This document shows positions 17,371 through 27,970 of a stretch of DNA of 35,963 nucleotides, piece by piece; the first letter of the stretch is position 1; every line of letters starts with the position of its first letter. A program made the translations under genes and the position numbers. Source of the stretch: Kiritimatiellia bacterium (lineage in GTDB: Bacteria; Verrucomicrobiota; Kiritimatiellia; UBA8416; JABMPJ01). The notes beneath the pieces are model-generated. The model did not search any database. It was not told where the DNA came from and was given only the letters and a program-made list of their open reading frames with translations. The stretch covers positions 1 to 35,963 of the forward strand of contig JADHWE010000021.1 in NCBI GenBank assembly GCA_016783675.1, in the 5' to 3' direction.

Positions 17371-18636
17371 TCACACGCGACAGCGCATCGGCACGTAGGC
17401 TGACAGCTTGCGGTCGATGAAGCGCGGTTCAATCCGGGCGAACGCCGGGGCGACTGTGACGGGGCCGTCGCCGATGAGCGGCTGGGCGTACCGGATGAAG
17501 TCGTCGGTTACGTCGATGCCGTCGTCGGTAATCCAAGCCTTGGGCAACGGGCGGAACGAGTTTGCGATCTGCTCCAGAGGGGCGTGCCGGTACTCGGCGC
17601 GATAGCTGTCGCCGGGCGCGCGCAGGATCGTGGCCATGAAGCCGGTGCCCTGCTCCATGGCAACCTCCACGGCGTGACGGCCGACTTCGAGGGCCTCGTC
17701 GCGATCGACCGGGGACTGGTGCGCCGACATGGAGCGCTGTAGAACGCCCGGCACCTGCCAGGTGGCCTGGCCACGTGAGGTGAGCCCATTGTCATTCAGA
17801 TAGCTTGCCACAATCTGCGCCGCACAGGTCTTGCTGGCGCCGTACTCGATGTGCCCGAACCCGTCATGCGCTTCGCCGAGCTCGCCAACGTCGAATCCTT
17901 CGCTCACCACCACGATGCAACGGCCTGTTGCGCGAAGCTGCCGGTTGACGTTCGCGTGCAGAGATTCGAGGGTGTGGTGCGCCTCGGCCATGTAGATCTG
18001 CAGCGGCATCTCGCGTTGCGGGTCGGCCAACCGGGCGGCCGCAGGTATGAATCCCGCCTTGCGTCCCATCGCCTGCAGCACGGAAACACACTCGGAGGGA
18101 CACATCCCGCAGTTCTCCTCGTTGGTGTCGCGGATGATGCCGGCCCAGTAGCGCGCGGTACTGCCGTAGCCGGGCGTGTGGTCGAGCAACTTGAACTCGG
18201 GGTCACCCACATCGTTGTCGATCGTCTTCGGCACGCCGGTGCAAATGACGTCCAGCCCGTGCGCGTGGGCAAGGTCAGACACTTTGTGCGCCGTGTCCAT
18301 CGAGTCGTTCCCACCGATGTAGAAAAAGTAGTCGATATCGTGCGCGCGGAAGACGTCGATGATGCGCGCGAAGTCTTCGTCCTGCTCCGGCGTAAGCTTG
18401 TAGCGACAGGTTCCAATCGCGCCGGAGGCAGGGGTGTGCTTCAGGCGGGAGATCTCGTCCGGATCCTGGGCATAGAGGTCGATGAGCTCTTCGTTGAGGA
18501 CCCCTTCGACACCGTGCCAGGCGGCATAGAGGGTCCTAATGCGACCCGGATAGGCCCGACAGCCCTCGATGACTCCCTGCAGGGACGCATTGATCACCGG
18601 TGACGGGCCGCCGGACTGAGCGACAAGTGCGTTCAT
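17371..18636 (-). CDS. 6-phosphofructokinase, probably PPi-dependent
   Basis: AQSGGPSPVINASLQGV, IGGNDSMDTA, VPKTIDNDVGDPEF; the D in GGNDS and K in PKTIDND fit PPi-type enzymes. Confidence 0.85.
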   Translation of the reverse strand: MNALVAQSGGPSPVINASLQGVIEGCRAYPGRIRTLYAAWHGVEGVLNEELIDLYAQDPDEISRLKHTPASGAIGTCRYKLTPEQDEDFARIIDVFRAHDIDYFFYIGGNDSMDTAHKVSDLAHAHGLDVICTGVPKTIDNDVGDPEFKLLDHTPGYGSTARYWAGIIRDTNEENCGMCPSECVSVLQAMGRKAGFIPAAARLADPQREMPLQIYMAEAHHTLESLHANVNRQLRATGRCIVVVSEGFDVGELGEAHDGFGHIEYGASKTCAAQIVASYLNDNGLTSRGQATWQVPGVLQRSMSAHQSPVDRDEALEVGRHAVEVAMEQGTGFMATILRAPGDSYRAEYRHAPLEQIANSFRPLPKAWITDDGIDVTDDFIRYAQPLIGDGPVTVAPAFARIEPRFIDRKLSAYVPMRCRV

Positions 18637-18638
18637 CT

Positions 18639-19241
18639 CTATCGGCCTCCAAACACTACCTGGGTTTCCGGAGCCTGCCCCCGAGCATCGGGAACCACCC
18701 CTTCAAGCGCGAGCAGGCCGCGCTTCATCTCTGCCCCTCCTCCGTAGGAGCCCAACGAGAGGTCGGCCCGTATGACACGGTGGCATGGGACGATCAACGG
18801 GAACAGATTTGTAGCCATGGCGTTCCCCACAGCCCGGGCGCCGCCGGGACAGCCGACATGGGCGGCAAGACCACCGTACGTGGCCACGCGTCCTCGTGCG
18901 ATGCCGTGGGTCGCCCGCAGGACCTTCTCCCGGAACGTCCCACACAGATCCAGGGCCAACAGGTCGAGTGAGAAGGCTACAGCGCTGCCATCGAGAAAGG
19001 CGGCGATGCGGTCCGCCACCTGGTCGACGTCACGGCATGAGGACGCTGCTACGTGCGGATACAATTTCGCAGCCCGGTTTTCCGCGGAGCTATTCTCAGA
19101 AGCTATCAGCACCCGTGTGATCAGTGGACCATTAGCTTCCCCTGACCAGGCAAGCGCTACAGGGCCGAAAGGCGTTCGGTTGACGGTCTTCACATTCATA
19201 GCTGACGGACGGAGCGTAGCTGATAGGCAGGCACATCTCAA
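18639..19241 (-). CDS. ogt: Methylated-DNA--protein-cysteine S-methyltransferase
   Basis: VGCPGGARAVGNAMATNLFPLIVPCHRVIRADLSLGSYGGG (PCHRV active site). Confidence 0.9.
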   Translation of the reverse strand: MRCACLSATLRPSAMNVKTVNRTPFGPVALAWSGEANGPLITRVLIASENSSAENRAAKLYPHVAASSCRDVDQVADRIAAFLDGSAVAFSLDLLALDLCGTFREKVLRATHGIARGRVATYGGLAAHVGCPGGARAVGNAMATNLFPLIVPCHRVIRADLSLGSYGGGAEMKRGLLALEGVVPDARGQAPETQVVFGGR

Positions 19242-19286
19242 CCCCCTAGGCCAACGCCAGAGAATCCGGCGGGGCCATGCATACCT

Positions 19287-19357
19287 TACGGCTCGCTCGG
19301 AGAGCTCGCCCTGCCTGATCCCGTGTTCGGTAGGGCGAGCTCTCCGAGCGAGCCGTA
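19287..19357. repeat. Long perfect hairpin (26-bp stem, 19-nt loop), possible MITE-like/dispersed repeat or terminator
   Basis: tacggctcgctcggagagctcgccct (19287-19312) is the exact reverse complement of agggcgagctctccgagcgagccgta (19332-19357). Confidence 0.9.
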
Positions 19358-19458
19358 CTCAGATAACATACCACGTCCTTCATCAACCGTTTCCCGTTGA
19401 CAGATTCGATGATTTACCGCTTTAATCCGCCCTTTTCCGAACACAACAAGGAGTTCCC

Positions 19459-21378
19459 ATGGCCAAGAAATCACGTAAGTTCAAGACGGATGTCCAACAG
19501 CTTCTGGACCTCGTTACCCATTCGCTCTACTCGAAGAAGGAGATTTTTCTTCGCGAGCTCATTTCCAACGCATCGGATGCGATCGACCGCGTCCAGTTCG
19601 AGGCCCTGACCAATAAGAAGCTCCTCGGCAAGAAAGAGCAGGACTGGAAGATCAAGATCACGCCCGACAAGGATGCCGGCACGCTCACGATCAGCGACAA
19701 CGGCATCGGCATGACGGTTGAGGAACTCGAGACCAACATCGGTACGATTGCCAACTCCGGCACGCGCCGCTTCCTCGAGGAGCTCCAGAAGAATAAGAAG
19801 ACCGCCAATGCCGAGTTTATCGGCCAGTTCGGCGTCGGATTTTACGCCTCGTTCATGGTGGCCGACAAAGTCACCGTGATCACAAAGCGCGCCGGATCAG
19901 ACGAACCGGCCGTGCGCTGGACCTCCGATGGAGCCGGAACCTATACCATGGAAGATGCCGACAAGGAGGAGCGCGGCACGGACGTCATTCTCCATATGCG
20001 CGAGGATATGGACAACTTCCTGGCTGAATACGAGATCCGCCGCATCGTGACCGAATACTCCGACTACATCAGTTACCCGGTCTCGATGGACATCACCCGC
20101 ACGACCAAGGGCGAGAACGAGGGCGACGAGGAAGTCACCACGACCGAGGAAGAAGCCCTCAACTCGATGAAGGCGATCTGGAAGAAGATGCCGGCCGAGG
20201 TGTCCGAGGAGGAGTACAACGAATTCTACAAGCACGTCAGTCACGACTACACCGACCCGCTCAAGGTGATCCACTACCGCGCCGAGGGTACCGCCGAGTT
20301 CCAGGCCCTGCTCTACCTCCCCGCGCAGGCCCCGATGGATCTGTTCTGGCCGGACGCCAAGCGCGGGCTTCATCTCTACGTGAAGAATGTCTTCATCAAC
20401 GAAGACTGCGAGGAGTTGCTGCCCAGCTACCTGCGCTTCCTCAAGGGCGTGGTCGACAGCAGCGACCTGCCCCTAAACGTCTCACGCGAGATGTTGCAGG
20501 ACGACGTGGTTATCCGGCGCATCCGCAAGAGCCTGGTCACGCGTGTACTCAAGGAGCTGGCCGATCTCAAGAAGCGGACGCCCGAGAAGTTCCAGACCTT
20601 CTACGAGAATTTCGGTGTTGTGATCAAGGAAGGGGTACACCAGGACTTCGAGAACTACGACAAGCTCAAGGAGCTGCTCCTGTTCGCTTCATCCAAGAGC
20701 GAAGAAGGCAAGCCCGTCTCCTTGAAGGATTATGTTGCGCGGATGCCCGAAAAGCAGAAGGAGATCTACTACCTGACGGCCGCCAGCCTGGCCCAGGCCG
20801 CCACTTCACCCCATCTCGAAGCGCTGAGAGACAAGGACTACGAGGTCCTCTTCTTTGTCGACGCCATCGACGAATGGGTGGCCCAGCGGCTCACCGAGTA
20901 CGATGGCAAGAAGCTCAAGGCGATTGACCGCGGCGATATCGACATCCATACCGACGAGGAGAAGGCCGAGAAGGACGAAGCCCTCAAGGGCGATGCCGAG
21001 ACGTACAAGCCGGTGATTGAGGCTATTCAGAAGCATCTCGAGGAGGAAATCCAGGAGGTTAAGCTCTCCACCCGCCTGACCGATTCCGCCTGCTGTCTCG
21101 TGGCTGACGAGATGGGTATGAACGCCAACATGGAACGGATCATGAAGGCCATGAACCAGGAAATGCCGCCGGTCAAGCGCGTACTCGAGCTCAACCCCAA
21201 ACACCCGATCATGCCCAAGCTGCTCGCTGCACTTGAGAAGGACGCCGAGAGCAGTGTGGTGGCCGACTATGCCGAGTTGCTCTACGACCAGGCGCTCCTG
21301 ACCGAGGGCTCCCCCATCAAGGATCCCGCCCACTTCGGCCAGCTCGTCAGCAAGCTGATGGTTGAAGGACTCGGGTAA
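19459..21378 (+). CDS. htpG: Molecular chaperone HtpG (Hsp90)
   Basis: [53 protein letters not shown]; good RBS aaggag. Confidence 0.97.
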   Translation: MAKKSRKFKTDVQQLLDLVTHSLYSKKEIFLRELISNASDAIDRVQFEALTNKKLLGKKEQDWKIKITPDKDAGTLTISDNGIGMTVEELETNIGTIANSGTRRFLEELQKNKKTANAEFIGQFGVGFYASFMVADKVTVITKRAGSDEPAVRWTSDGAGTYTMEDADKEERGTDVILHMREDMDNFLAEYEIRRIVTEYSDYISYPVSMDITRTTKGENEGDEEVTTTEEEALNSMKAIWKKMPAEVSEEEYNEFYKHVSHDYTDPLKVIHYRAEGTAEFQALLYLPAQAPMDLFWPDAKRGLHLYVKNVFINEDCEELLPSYLRFLKGVVDSSDLPLNVSREMLQDDVVIRRIRKSLVTRVLKELADLKKRTPEKFQTFYENFGVVIKEGVHQDFENYDKLKELLLFASSKSEEGKPVSLKDYVARMPEKQKEIYYLTAASLAQAATSPHLEALRDKDYEVLFFVDAIDEWVAQRLTEYDGKKLKAIDRGDIDIHTDEEKAEKDEALKGDAETYKPVIEAIQKHLEEEIQEVKLSTRLTDSACCLVADEMGMNANMERIMKAMNQEMPPVKRVLELNPKHPIMPKLLAALEKDAESSVVADYAELLYDQALLTEGSPIKDPAHFGQLVSKLMVEGLG

Positions 21379-21407
21379 CCCCTCCTTCGCTAGCCTCGAT
21401 ATTACAC

Positions 21408-21506
21408 CTACACCACCGGTATGACGAAGAGGGTGAGAAGCGTGGATGTAGTGAGGCCGAACGCCACCACGGTCGCCAGCGGTCGCTGCACATCCGCGCC
21501 GATGCG
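21408..21506 (-). pseudogene. Remnant of the C-terminus of an RND metal efflux pump
   Basis: Minus-strand translation RIGADVQRPLATVVAFGLTTSTLLTLFVIPVV* aligns with GTGSEVQRPLAIVVVFGLATSTVVTLFVVPAA of the adjacent intact pump. Confidence 0.85.
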
Positions 21507-21563
21507 AGTGCATCCATCCATGCACCCCTTCACTGTGTATGTCTGCGTCCGTCTCCCCAGCGC

Positions 21564-21767
21564 TTAGTGATTGTGGCCGCTATGGTCGTGGCCATCATGG
21601 GGGTCGTGGGCCTTCGGCACGGGTGCGGTTTCCGGCGCCCATTTCTTGGCGCTGCTCTCCTTCGGCGGCACCACCACCGCGGTCTCGGACTCCGCCTTCT
21701 TTCCGCACCCCACGCACAGGCCGGCAATCACCCCCAACACGACAAACACTCCTACTACTTTCCTCAT
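21564..21767 (-). CDS. Small secreted/lipoprotein-like His-rich protein at the end of the efflux operon
   Basis: 67 aa, signal plus candidate lipobox (GLCVGCGKK) and His/Asp-rich tail KAHDPHDGHDHSGHNH; 46 bp downstream of the RND gene. Confidence 0.7.
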   Translation of the reverse strand: MRKVVGVFVVLGVIAGLCVGCGKKAESETAVVVPPKESSAKKWAPETAPVPKAHDPHDGHDHSGHNH

Positions 21768-21812
21768 CTCTACTCCTCTGTTTTGTGGTTCACTTTCTGC
21801 CCGCAGACGTCC

Positions 21813-24800
21813 CTAGACGAACCTGCGGGGCCATCGTTTCTCAATCCATATATACGCAGCCGGGACAACAAACAGCGTGACGACGGTCGATGTGGCGAGA
21901 CCAAACACAACCACGATCGCCAGCGGACGCTGCACTTCTGAACCGGTGCCCGTTGCGATGATGAGGGGCAACAACCCCAGCGCCGTCGTAACCGTGGTCA
22001 TGAGCACCGGCCTGAACTTCGAACGGCAACCGGAGATCACCGCCGCCACTAACTCCGCCCCATCCCTGCGCAGCCGCTCAAACCGAGAGATCAGCACGAC
22101 CGCGTCGGTCAGTGCGATGCCGAACAGTGCGATGAAGCCGATGGAGGACGGAATGCTGACGTTCTCGCCGAAGGCGACCAGCGCCAGGACACCGCCCACG
22201 AGCGCGAGGGGGACATTCACCATGATCAGCAGGGCCAGTCGCAGGGATCCAAAAAGGCCGTACAGCATGCTGAGCACGAGTACCAGCGTAACCGGGATAA
22301 CGATCGCCAAGCGACGGTTGGCCGCCTGCTGTAGCTCAAACTGTCCACCCCACGCAACCCTGTATCCCGGAGGCAACACGCCGGAGGCATCAACGGCGGC
22401 CTGCGCGTCCCGCACAAACGTGCCGACATCGCGTCCGCGCACGTTGCATGTGACGGAGATATAGCGCTGTGTGTTCTCACGGCTGATCTGCCGCAAGCCT
22501 GTCACGGTCTTGATCTCGGCCAGGCTGCTGAGCGGCACATGCGACCCCGATGGCGTCAGGATCAACAGGTTCCCGAGCGCCTCCCGATTCTCCTGGTAGC
22601 GTTTGTCGAGGCGAACCAGGATGCGGGAAGTCATCTCACCCTCGAAGACATCGCCCACCACATCACCGGTCAGGGCCTGGTGGACCACGGCTTGCACCTC
22701 ATGCTTGTTGAGGCCGTATCGCGCCAGGTGCTGTCCGTTCAGGATCACCTGCAGCTGCGTCTGCCCATCGGTCTGTTCGACACGCAGATCAGCCACACCA
22801 TCGATCTCCGCGACGATATGCTCCACATCCACCGCCAGCGCCTTCAACTCGCTCATATCGTCGCCGAACACCTTCATGACGACCTGCGCCCCCGCGCCGG
22901 CAATGAGACCATCGAGTTCGTGTGCAATCGGCTGGGAGAAGCCGATCGAGACACCGAGGAACCCTTCCAGCCGTTCCTCAAGCAGAGCCACGATCTCCTG
23001 CTGATCGCGGGCTCTACTCCACGGCCGACGCGGCTTCAGCGTAATGGTGATGCAACCGTAGTTGGTGTGATGCATGTGCGGTCCGACTTCACCGTAGCCA
23101 ATATCGGCAATCACATTCTTTACCTCGGGCACCTCGGACACGATGGTCGAGATGTCGGAACACACCTTACTGATCTCATCAAGCGAGACGTTCGGATTCA
23201 TGTAGGCGTAGCAGTTAATCGTGCCTTCCTGAAGGGTCGGAACGAACTCCCTTCCCAACCGCGCGAACCCTACCCCTCCGCCAAGGAGGAGCACAAGCAG
23301 CAGCGCACCGAGGGCAAACGGGTGCTTGATCGTCCGGTTGACCATGACCTCGTAGCGGGCCAGCATGCGGCCCAGGATGCGTCCCGGACCATGGCCGGCA
23401 CGTTTGTGATCGGTGCGGTGGAGCATCCGGAAGAAGATCGGCGCCACCAGGAGCGCGTAGAGCAAGGAGCCACCCAGCGTGGCCACAACCGCAAACGCCA
23501 GCGGCTTGAACATCTTGCCCTCGATCTCACCGAGCGTGAAGATCGGCAGAAAGACAATCGCGATGACAGCCACCGCAAAGACAATTGGCCGCCCGACTTC
23601 CTGCGCCGCCTTCAGAATGGCAGTCTCGCTACCCTGCGCTTGCTTGGGATCGCCCGCGGCGGTCTGGAGCTTCTCAACCATGATGATCGTCGCATCAATG
23701 ATCATCCCGAGCGCAATGGCCATGCCACCAAACGAGATGAGATCACCGGGTGTACCGCTGCGCTCCATGAGAAAGAGACCAAACAGCAAGGCAAACGGCA
23801 GCGAACAAACCATGATCAAGGCATTCCTCAGGTTGCCCAGGAAGAGAAATGCCACAATCGAGACAAGCAACAGACCGAACAGCAGCGCGTTGCGCACGGT
23901 GCGAATACTACCCGCCACGAGATCTGCCTGGTCGTAATAGGAGACGATCTTGACGTCGGGCGGCAAGGTCTGGTTGATCTCATCGATACGACTGCGCAGC
24001 GTGCTGATCACCTCGAACGAGTTGGCACGGTGGAGCTTGTATACGCCACCGACCACCACTTCGCGCTCCCCATCCAGGATGGCCACACCGCGCCGGAAGG
24101 CCTGTCCCAAGCGGACCGTGCCCACGTCGCGGACCAACACCGGCTTCCCGTCCACGCTCTTGACAACGGTGTTGGCGACCTCATCCACCGTACTGACGCG
24201 GCCAAGCGTCCGCACAATCAGTTCCTCACTGCCACGCGTAATGAGCCCGGCTCCAACGTTCGCGTTGTTGACCTCGATCGCCTCGCTGACATCGGAAACC
24301 GTGAGGCCATGCGACAGCAACTTCTCAGGAGAGAGCACCACCTCGTACTGTCGGATGAATCCGCCCTGACTGATGACCTTGGCCACACCGGGCACCGTCT
24401 CAATCCCGCGTTTGACGACCCACTCATGCAGCGTCCGCACCTCGGTGATGTCACGGCTCTCGGCTTCCAGGTAGTAGGCCAGGATCTTCCCCATCCCACT
24501 GGCGACGGGGCCCATCTCAAGCCCATGCGGCATACCGACGCCTTCCGGAATTCCCTCCTCGGCGAGCTTGAGTCGCTCCGAAACGAGCTGCCGGGCGCGA
24601 TAGATGTCGACATCGTCCTCGAAGTAGATGTTGACCGTCGACAGCCCCAGTGAGGAGAGCGAGCGAATCTTCTGCACACCGGGAATACTGCGCATTGCCG
24701 TTTCGGTCGGCCGCGTTATCAGCTGCTCGACCTCTTCCGGCGCCATCCCGTCGACCTCGGCGAATACCTGCACGAGATTCGGGCTGACATCCGGAAAGGC

Positions 24801-24911
24801 GTCTATGGAGAGATTCGAGAGCGACCACACCCCCAGTGCACACACGGCCACGGTGGTTATGAAAGCCAGCAGCTTGTGTTTCAGACCAATATGGATAATC
24901 TTTTCAATCAT
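21813..24911 (-). CDS. HME-family RND heavy-metal efflux inner membrane transporter (CusA/CzcA)
   Basis: 1032 aa; SNLSIDAFPDVSPNLVQVFAEVDGMAPEEVEQLITRP and GGMAIALGMIIDATIIMVEKL. Confidence 0.95.
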   Translation of the reverse strand: MIEKIIHIGLKHKLLAFITTVAVCALGVWSLSNLSIDAFPDVSPNLVQVFAEVDGMAPEEVEQLITRPTETAMRSIPGVQKIRSLSSLGLSTVNIYFEDDVDIYRARQLVSERLKLAEEGIPEGVGMPHGLEMGPVASGMGKILAYYLEAESRDITEVRTLHEWVVKRGIETVPGVAKVISQGGFIRQYEVVLSPEKLLSHGLTVSDVSEAIEVNNANVGAGLITRGSEELIVRTLGRVSTVDEVANTVVKSVDGKPVLVRDVGTVRLGQAFRRGVAILDGEREVVVGGVYKLHRANSFEVISTLRSRIDEINQTLPPDVKIVSYYDQADLVAGSIRTVRNALLFGLLLVSIVAFLFLGNLRNALIMVCSLPFALLFGLFLMERSGTPGDLISFGGMAIALGMIIDATIIMVEKLQTAAGDPKQAQGSETAILKAAQEVGRPIVFAVAVIAIVFLPIFTLGEIEGKMFKPLAFAVVATLGGSLLYALLVAPIFFRMLHRTDHKRAGHGPGRILGRMLARYEVMVNRTIKHPFALGALLLVLLLGGGVGFARLGREFVPTLQEGTINCYAYMNPNVSLDEISKVCSDISTIVSEVPEVKNVIADIGYGEVGPHMHHTNYGCITITLKPRRPWSRARDQQEIVALLEERLEGFLGVSIGFSQPIAHELDGLIAGAGAQVVMKVFGDDMSELKALAVDVEHIVAEIDGVADLRVEQTDGQTQLQVILNGQHLARYGLNKHEVQAVVHQALTGDVVGDVFEGEMTSRILVRLDKRYQENREALGNLLILTPSGSHVPLSSLAEIKTVTGLRQISRENTQRYISVTCNVRGRDVGTFVRDAQAAVDASGVLPPGYRVAWGGQFELQQAANRRLAIVIPVTLVLVLSMLYGLFGSLRLALLIMVNVPLALVGGVLALVAFGENVSIPSSIGFIALFGIALTDAVVLISRFERLRRDGAELVAAVISGCRSKFRPVLMTTVTTALGLLPLIIATGTGSEVQRPLAIVVVFGLATSTVVTLFVVPAAYIWIEKRWPRRFV

Positions 24912-24925
24912 GGTAATCCCCTGAA

Positions 24926-26485
24926 TCAGTGCGCGTGGCCGTGGCCGCCGGACGAACGCCCCGACGTGGCGAGCTCAGCCTTCAGATGGAAAGCGTTCTC
25001 GGACGCGACGGCCTCACCGGGCTGCAGCCCTTCGAGAATCTCGATCTGCTGTCCGTCCGACGCGCCGGTCACTATGTCGCGCAGCTCGAAATCGGAATCG
25101 CCCCAAACGAACAGGCAGGTATGATCATTGACCAGCTGTACGCTGGCCTGCGGAACAACGACCGCTTCTCCTTCAGTCGGCGCACGAATCCCGGCCTCTA
25201 CAAACGTGCCGGGGCGGAAGCGCTCCTCCGAGTTGTCCAGCACGACACGGGCCAAGGCACGGCGCGTATCCGCATCCACGATGGGAGAGACAAACGCTAT
25301 CTCTGATTCGAACTCACCCCCATTCGGCAGACGGATCGTCACGGCATACCCCTTCTCGACCGAAGGAATGGCATCCTGGCTGATCGCGAGATCAACCCAG
25401 ACGCTGGAGAGGTCCGCTACAGTGAACACCTCGGAGGCCGTGTCAATGGACTCGCCCATGACGATGTGCTTCTCGACCAACGTCCCGTCAAAGGGGGCTC
25501 GTAGCGCGTACCACGCAAAACGCGCATCCTTGCCGAGCGTGTCGCCCAGCTTAGGGAGATCGCCCTCTGCGCAGTTCGGGTCGGGACACTGACAGGGCTC
25601 CGACAGGGCCACCTTGGGAATCAGGGCACGCAGGGAGGTAACGACCTCATCATCGGCGCCCTTCAGACGCAGTCGTTTCTCGGCGGCCACAGCATTGAAA
25701 GCGGCCACCTGGCGCTCCTGGGCCGCCTCGGTATACTCAATCATGGTCTCGAAACGTGCCGTATCCATAGTCGCCTGAAAGGCGGCACGCGCCTGCCGCA
25801 GGGCGGTTTCAGCCGCGAGAAGCTCTTGCGCGCTACTGATCTGCTTGGCATGCAGATCGGCCTCCCGCTCATGCGTGGTCCGAGCGGCCAGGTAGGCCGC
25901 GTGGGCAATCAGTAGCTGTCCGCGGTACTGCCCCATCTCGAGGCCGTCCAACTTGCGAATGGCCTCCTCTGCGGCCCCCTCCTTGAGGAGCCGGATTAAT
26001 CTGGCCACATTGCCATGAATCGCTTTGGCACGAGGCAGCAGGAGCTCACAGCACCCCACTTCGGCTTCCATCGCATAGAAGTCCAGCTTGGCTTCGGCCA
26101 GTCCCTCGCTTTCGACCCAGGCGAGTATCTCGCCGGCTTGCACGTGGTCACCCAGCGACTTCGTGACGGCCCGCACCACGCCGGCCGCACGCGGTACGAC
26201 GTGCGCGAAACGATCAGCGTTGACCTTTATCTCACCGGGCACACGGATCTCGCTATGCACGGTGCCTTCAACTGCTCGTGTGATCTTGATACCGAGTCGG
26301 GCAACCTGCTCCTGTGTCACAGCCACGCGCTGCACATGACTATCTTCGCCCCCCGCCGGACTGTTGTGTGCATGCCCCGCATGTGCGTCGACCTCTGCGA
26401 CCGCCCACGCACGGCTTGCGCCACCGACCGATAGGCACATCACAAGGCTTAGAATGGTTGACTGATAGCTGATAACTCTCTTCAT
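24926..26485 (-). CDS. RND efflux periplasmic adaptor (CusB/CzcB-like)
   Basis: His-rich N-terminus (DAHAGHAHN), VPRAAGVVRAVTKSLGDHVQAGEILAWVES, LRAPFDGTLVEKHIVMGESID. Confidence 0.92.
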   Translation of the reverse strand: MKRVISYQSTILSLVMCLSVGGASRAWAVAEVDAHAGHAHNSPAGGEDSHVQRVAVTQEQVARLGIKITRAVEGTVHSEIRVPGEIKVNADRFAHVVPRAAGVVRAVTKSLGDHVQAGEILAWVESEGLAEAKLDFYAMEAEVGCCELLLPRAKAIHGNVARLIRLLKEGAAEEAIRKLDGLEMGQYRGQLLIAHAAYLAARTTHEREADLHAKQISSAQELLAAETALRQARAAFQATMDTARFETMIEYTEAAQERQVAAFNAVAAEKRLRLKGADDEVVTSLRALIPKVALSEPCQCPDPNCAEGDLPKLGDTLGKDARFAWYALRAPFDGTLVEKHIVMGESIDTASEVFTVADLSSVWVDLAISQDAIPSVEKGYAVTIRLPNGGEFESEIAFVSPIVDADTRRALARVVLDNSEERFRPGTFVEAGIRAPTEGEAVVVPQASVQLVNDHTCLFVWGDSDFELRDIVTGASDGQQIEILEGLQPGEAVASENAFHLKAELATSGRSSGGHGHAH

Positions 26486-27873
26486 TTGCTTTCCTCCACG
26501 TTGATCTCTACAAGCGCTTCAATAGGGGTTCCCGTGACCTGCTGTACCGCGGCAACGGCGATATGATAGGACGATAGGGCATCGACCAGCGCGCCCCGGG
26601 CCTCAAACAGTCCCCGTTGTGCGCCGAGCATATCCAGAAAATCGAACTTACCCTCACGGTACCCCTCGTGCGCCGCGTCAAAGGCCTCCTGCATCGCCGG
26701 CACCACCCTGGTGCGCAGAGCCTCCGCCTTGCGCTGCGCCACGGTCAGGGCCGCATGGGCCTCGGCCAGCTCAGCCGACAGGGCCGTCTCGGCCGCACGC
26801 CGCTTTGCGGCCACTGTGGCCAGGTTGTGCTTCGCGGCGGCGATGTTGCCCTGGTTGCGATCGAAAAGTGGAAGGTCGAAGCCCACTTCAAAAGCCAGGG
26901 CCTCTGTCTCGTCCTCCCTGTACTCGACATAGCGAGCGGTCGCTTTGAGGTCCGGCACGCGTTTCGCTTTCTGTGATGCGAGGGACGCCCGGGCGAGTTG
27001 ACCCTCGGACTCCCAACGCGCCATGTCAGGATTCCGCGCCAGCAGTGGACGCAGAGCGGCCAGGTCGGGCACGCGGCCCAACGTTGTATCGAGATGGCCG
27101 TGCGCCGAATCGAACCGGGCGTTGCCGCCCCACAGGGCCGCCAGGCTCATGCGCGCCATCTCCAACGCATTCTCCGCTTCCAGCAACCCTATGTGAGCCA
27201 TCTCCAGCTCTGCCACCGCCTTGGAGCGCTGCAGGGGAGGCTCCTTGCCCGCCTTGACCCGTTCGCCCACGGCATGTGCCGTCTTCTCCGACAGTTCGAC
27301 CATCGAGACGGCGAGAGCATGGCTCTCTTGTGCTGCAAGGACGCCCACGAAACGCTGCGCCGTGGCACTGAATACCTCGAGACGCTTCTGTTCGTACTCC
27401 CAGCCGGCCAGCTCGCCCTCGGCTTCGGCCACGCGCGAGCGGCGGCGACGTTTGCTGCCCAGCTCGATCCATTGCACGAGCGCCACGGAGGTTTCCACGT
27501 TATCAAAACCCATCCCGTCGCGATCGACCTCTTCGACCTCCAGCATTAGCCTGGGATTCCGCAGCAGACCCGCCTGCAACAGGCGCGCCGCCGCCGCGCG
27601 CCCCTCATGTGAGTAGGCCTCCAGGGCCGGGTTGTGCAGCAGCGCCAGGGCCAGAGCCTGCTCCAGTTTGATTACGCCTTCCAAGGCGGTCGGTGTCGCA
27701 CGGATCTCCTCGTGCGCCCCATCCCCCGCCGCCTTGAGCTGTGCCCCCAGCGGTCGCGGCGCAGGTCGCCCGGCATGGCGCGGCGCGGTAGCGCATCCGG
27801 CGCCCAGCGCCAGCACGCCAAGCGGCACCAACAGGTTACGGGTCATTTTGCCTCTATTCATCATCGTCTTCAT
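26482..27873 (-). CDS. TolC/CusC-family outer membrane efflux protein
   Basis: Signal/lipoprotein-like N-terminus MTRNLLVPLGVLALGAGC; ALALALLHNPALEAY and FEVGFDLPLFDRNQGNIAAAKHNL. Overlaps the adaptor start by 4 bp. Confidence 0.9.
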   Translation of the reverse strand: MKTMMNRGKMTRNLLVPLGVLALGAGCATAPRHAGRPAPRPLGAQLKAAGDGAHEEIRATPTALEGVIKLEQALALALLHNPALEAYSHEGRAAAARLLQAGLLRNPRLMLEVEEVDRDGMGFDNVETSVALVQWIELGSKRRRRSRVAEAEGELAGWEYEQKRLEVFSATAQRFVGVLAAQESHALAVSMVELSEKTAHAVGERVKAGKEPPLQRSKAVAELEMAHIGLLEAENALEMARMSLAALWGGNARFDSAHGHLDTTLGRVPDLAALRPLLARNPDMARWESEGQLARASLASQKAKRVPDLKATARYVEYREDETEALAFEVGFDLPLFDRNQGNIAAAKHNLATVAAKRRAAETALSAELAEAHAALTVAQRKAEALRTRVVPAMQEAFDAAHEGYREGKFDFLDMLGAQRGLFEARGALVDALSSYHIAVAAVQQVTGTPIEALVEINVEESK

Positions 27874-27970
27874 CTCATTCCTCTTACACGACATTATCTG
27901 TCCATCATCTCGGCTCGCTCGCAGGCACAGCGAGACCACGCCTGCAAAACAAGGAAAAGGGAAGGAGGAA

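Noticed and set aside
22539-24653. 704-aa plus-strand ORF antisense to the RND pump
   Set aside because: Mirror-frame artefact of the GC-rich RND gene; no domain, and the minus-strand frame carries all conserved motifs.
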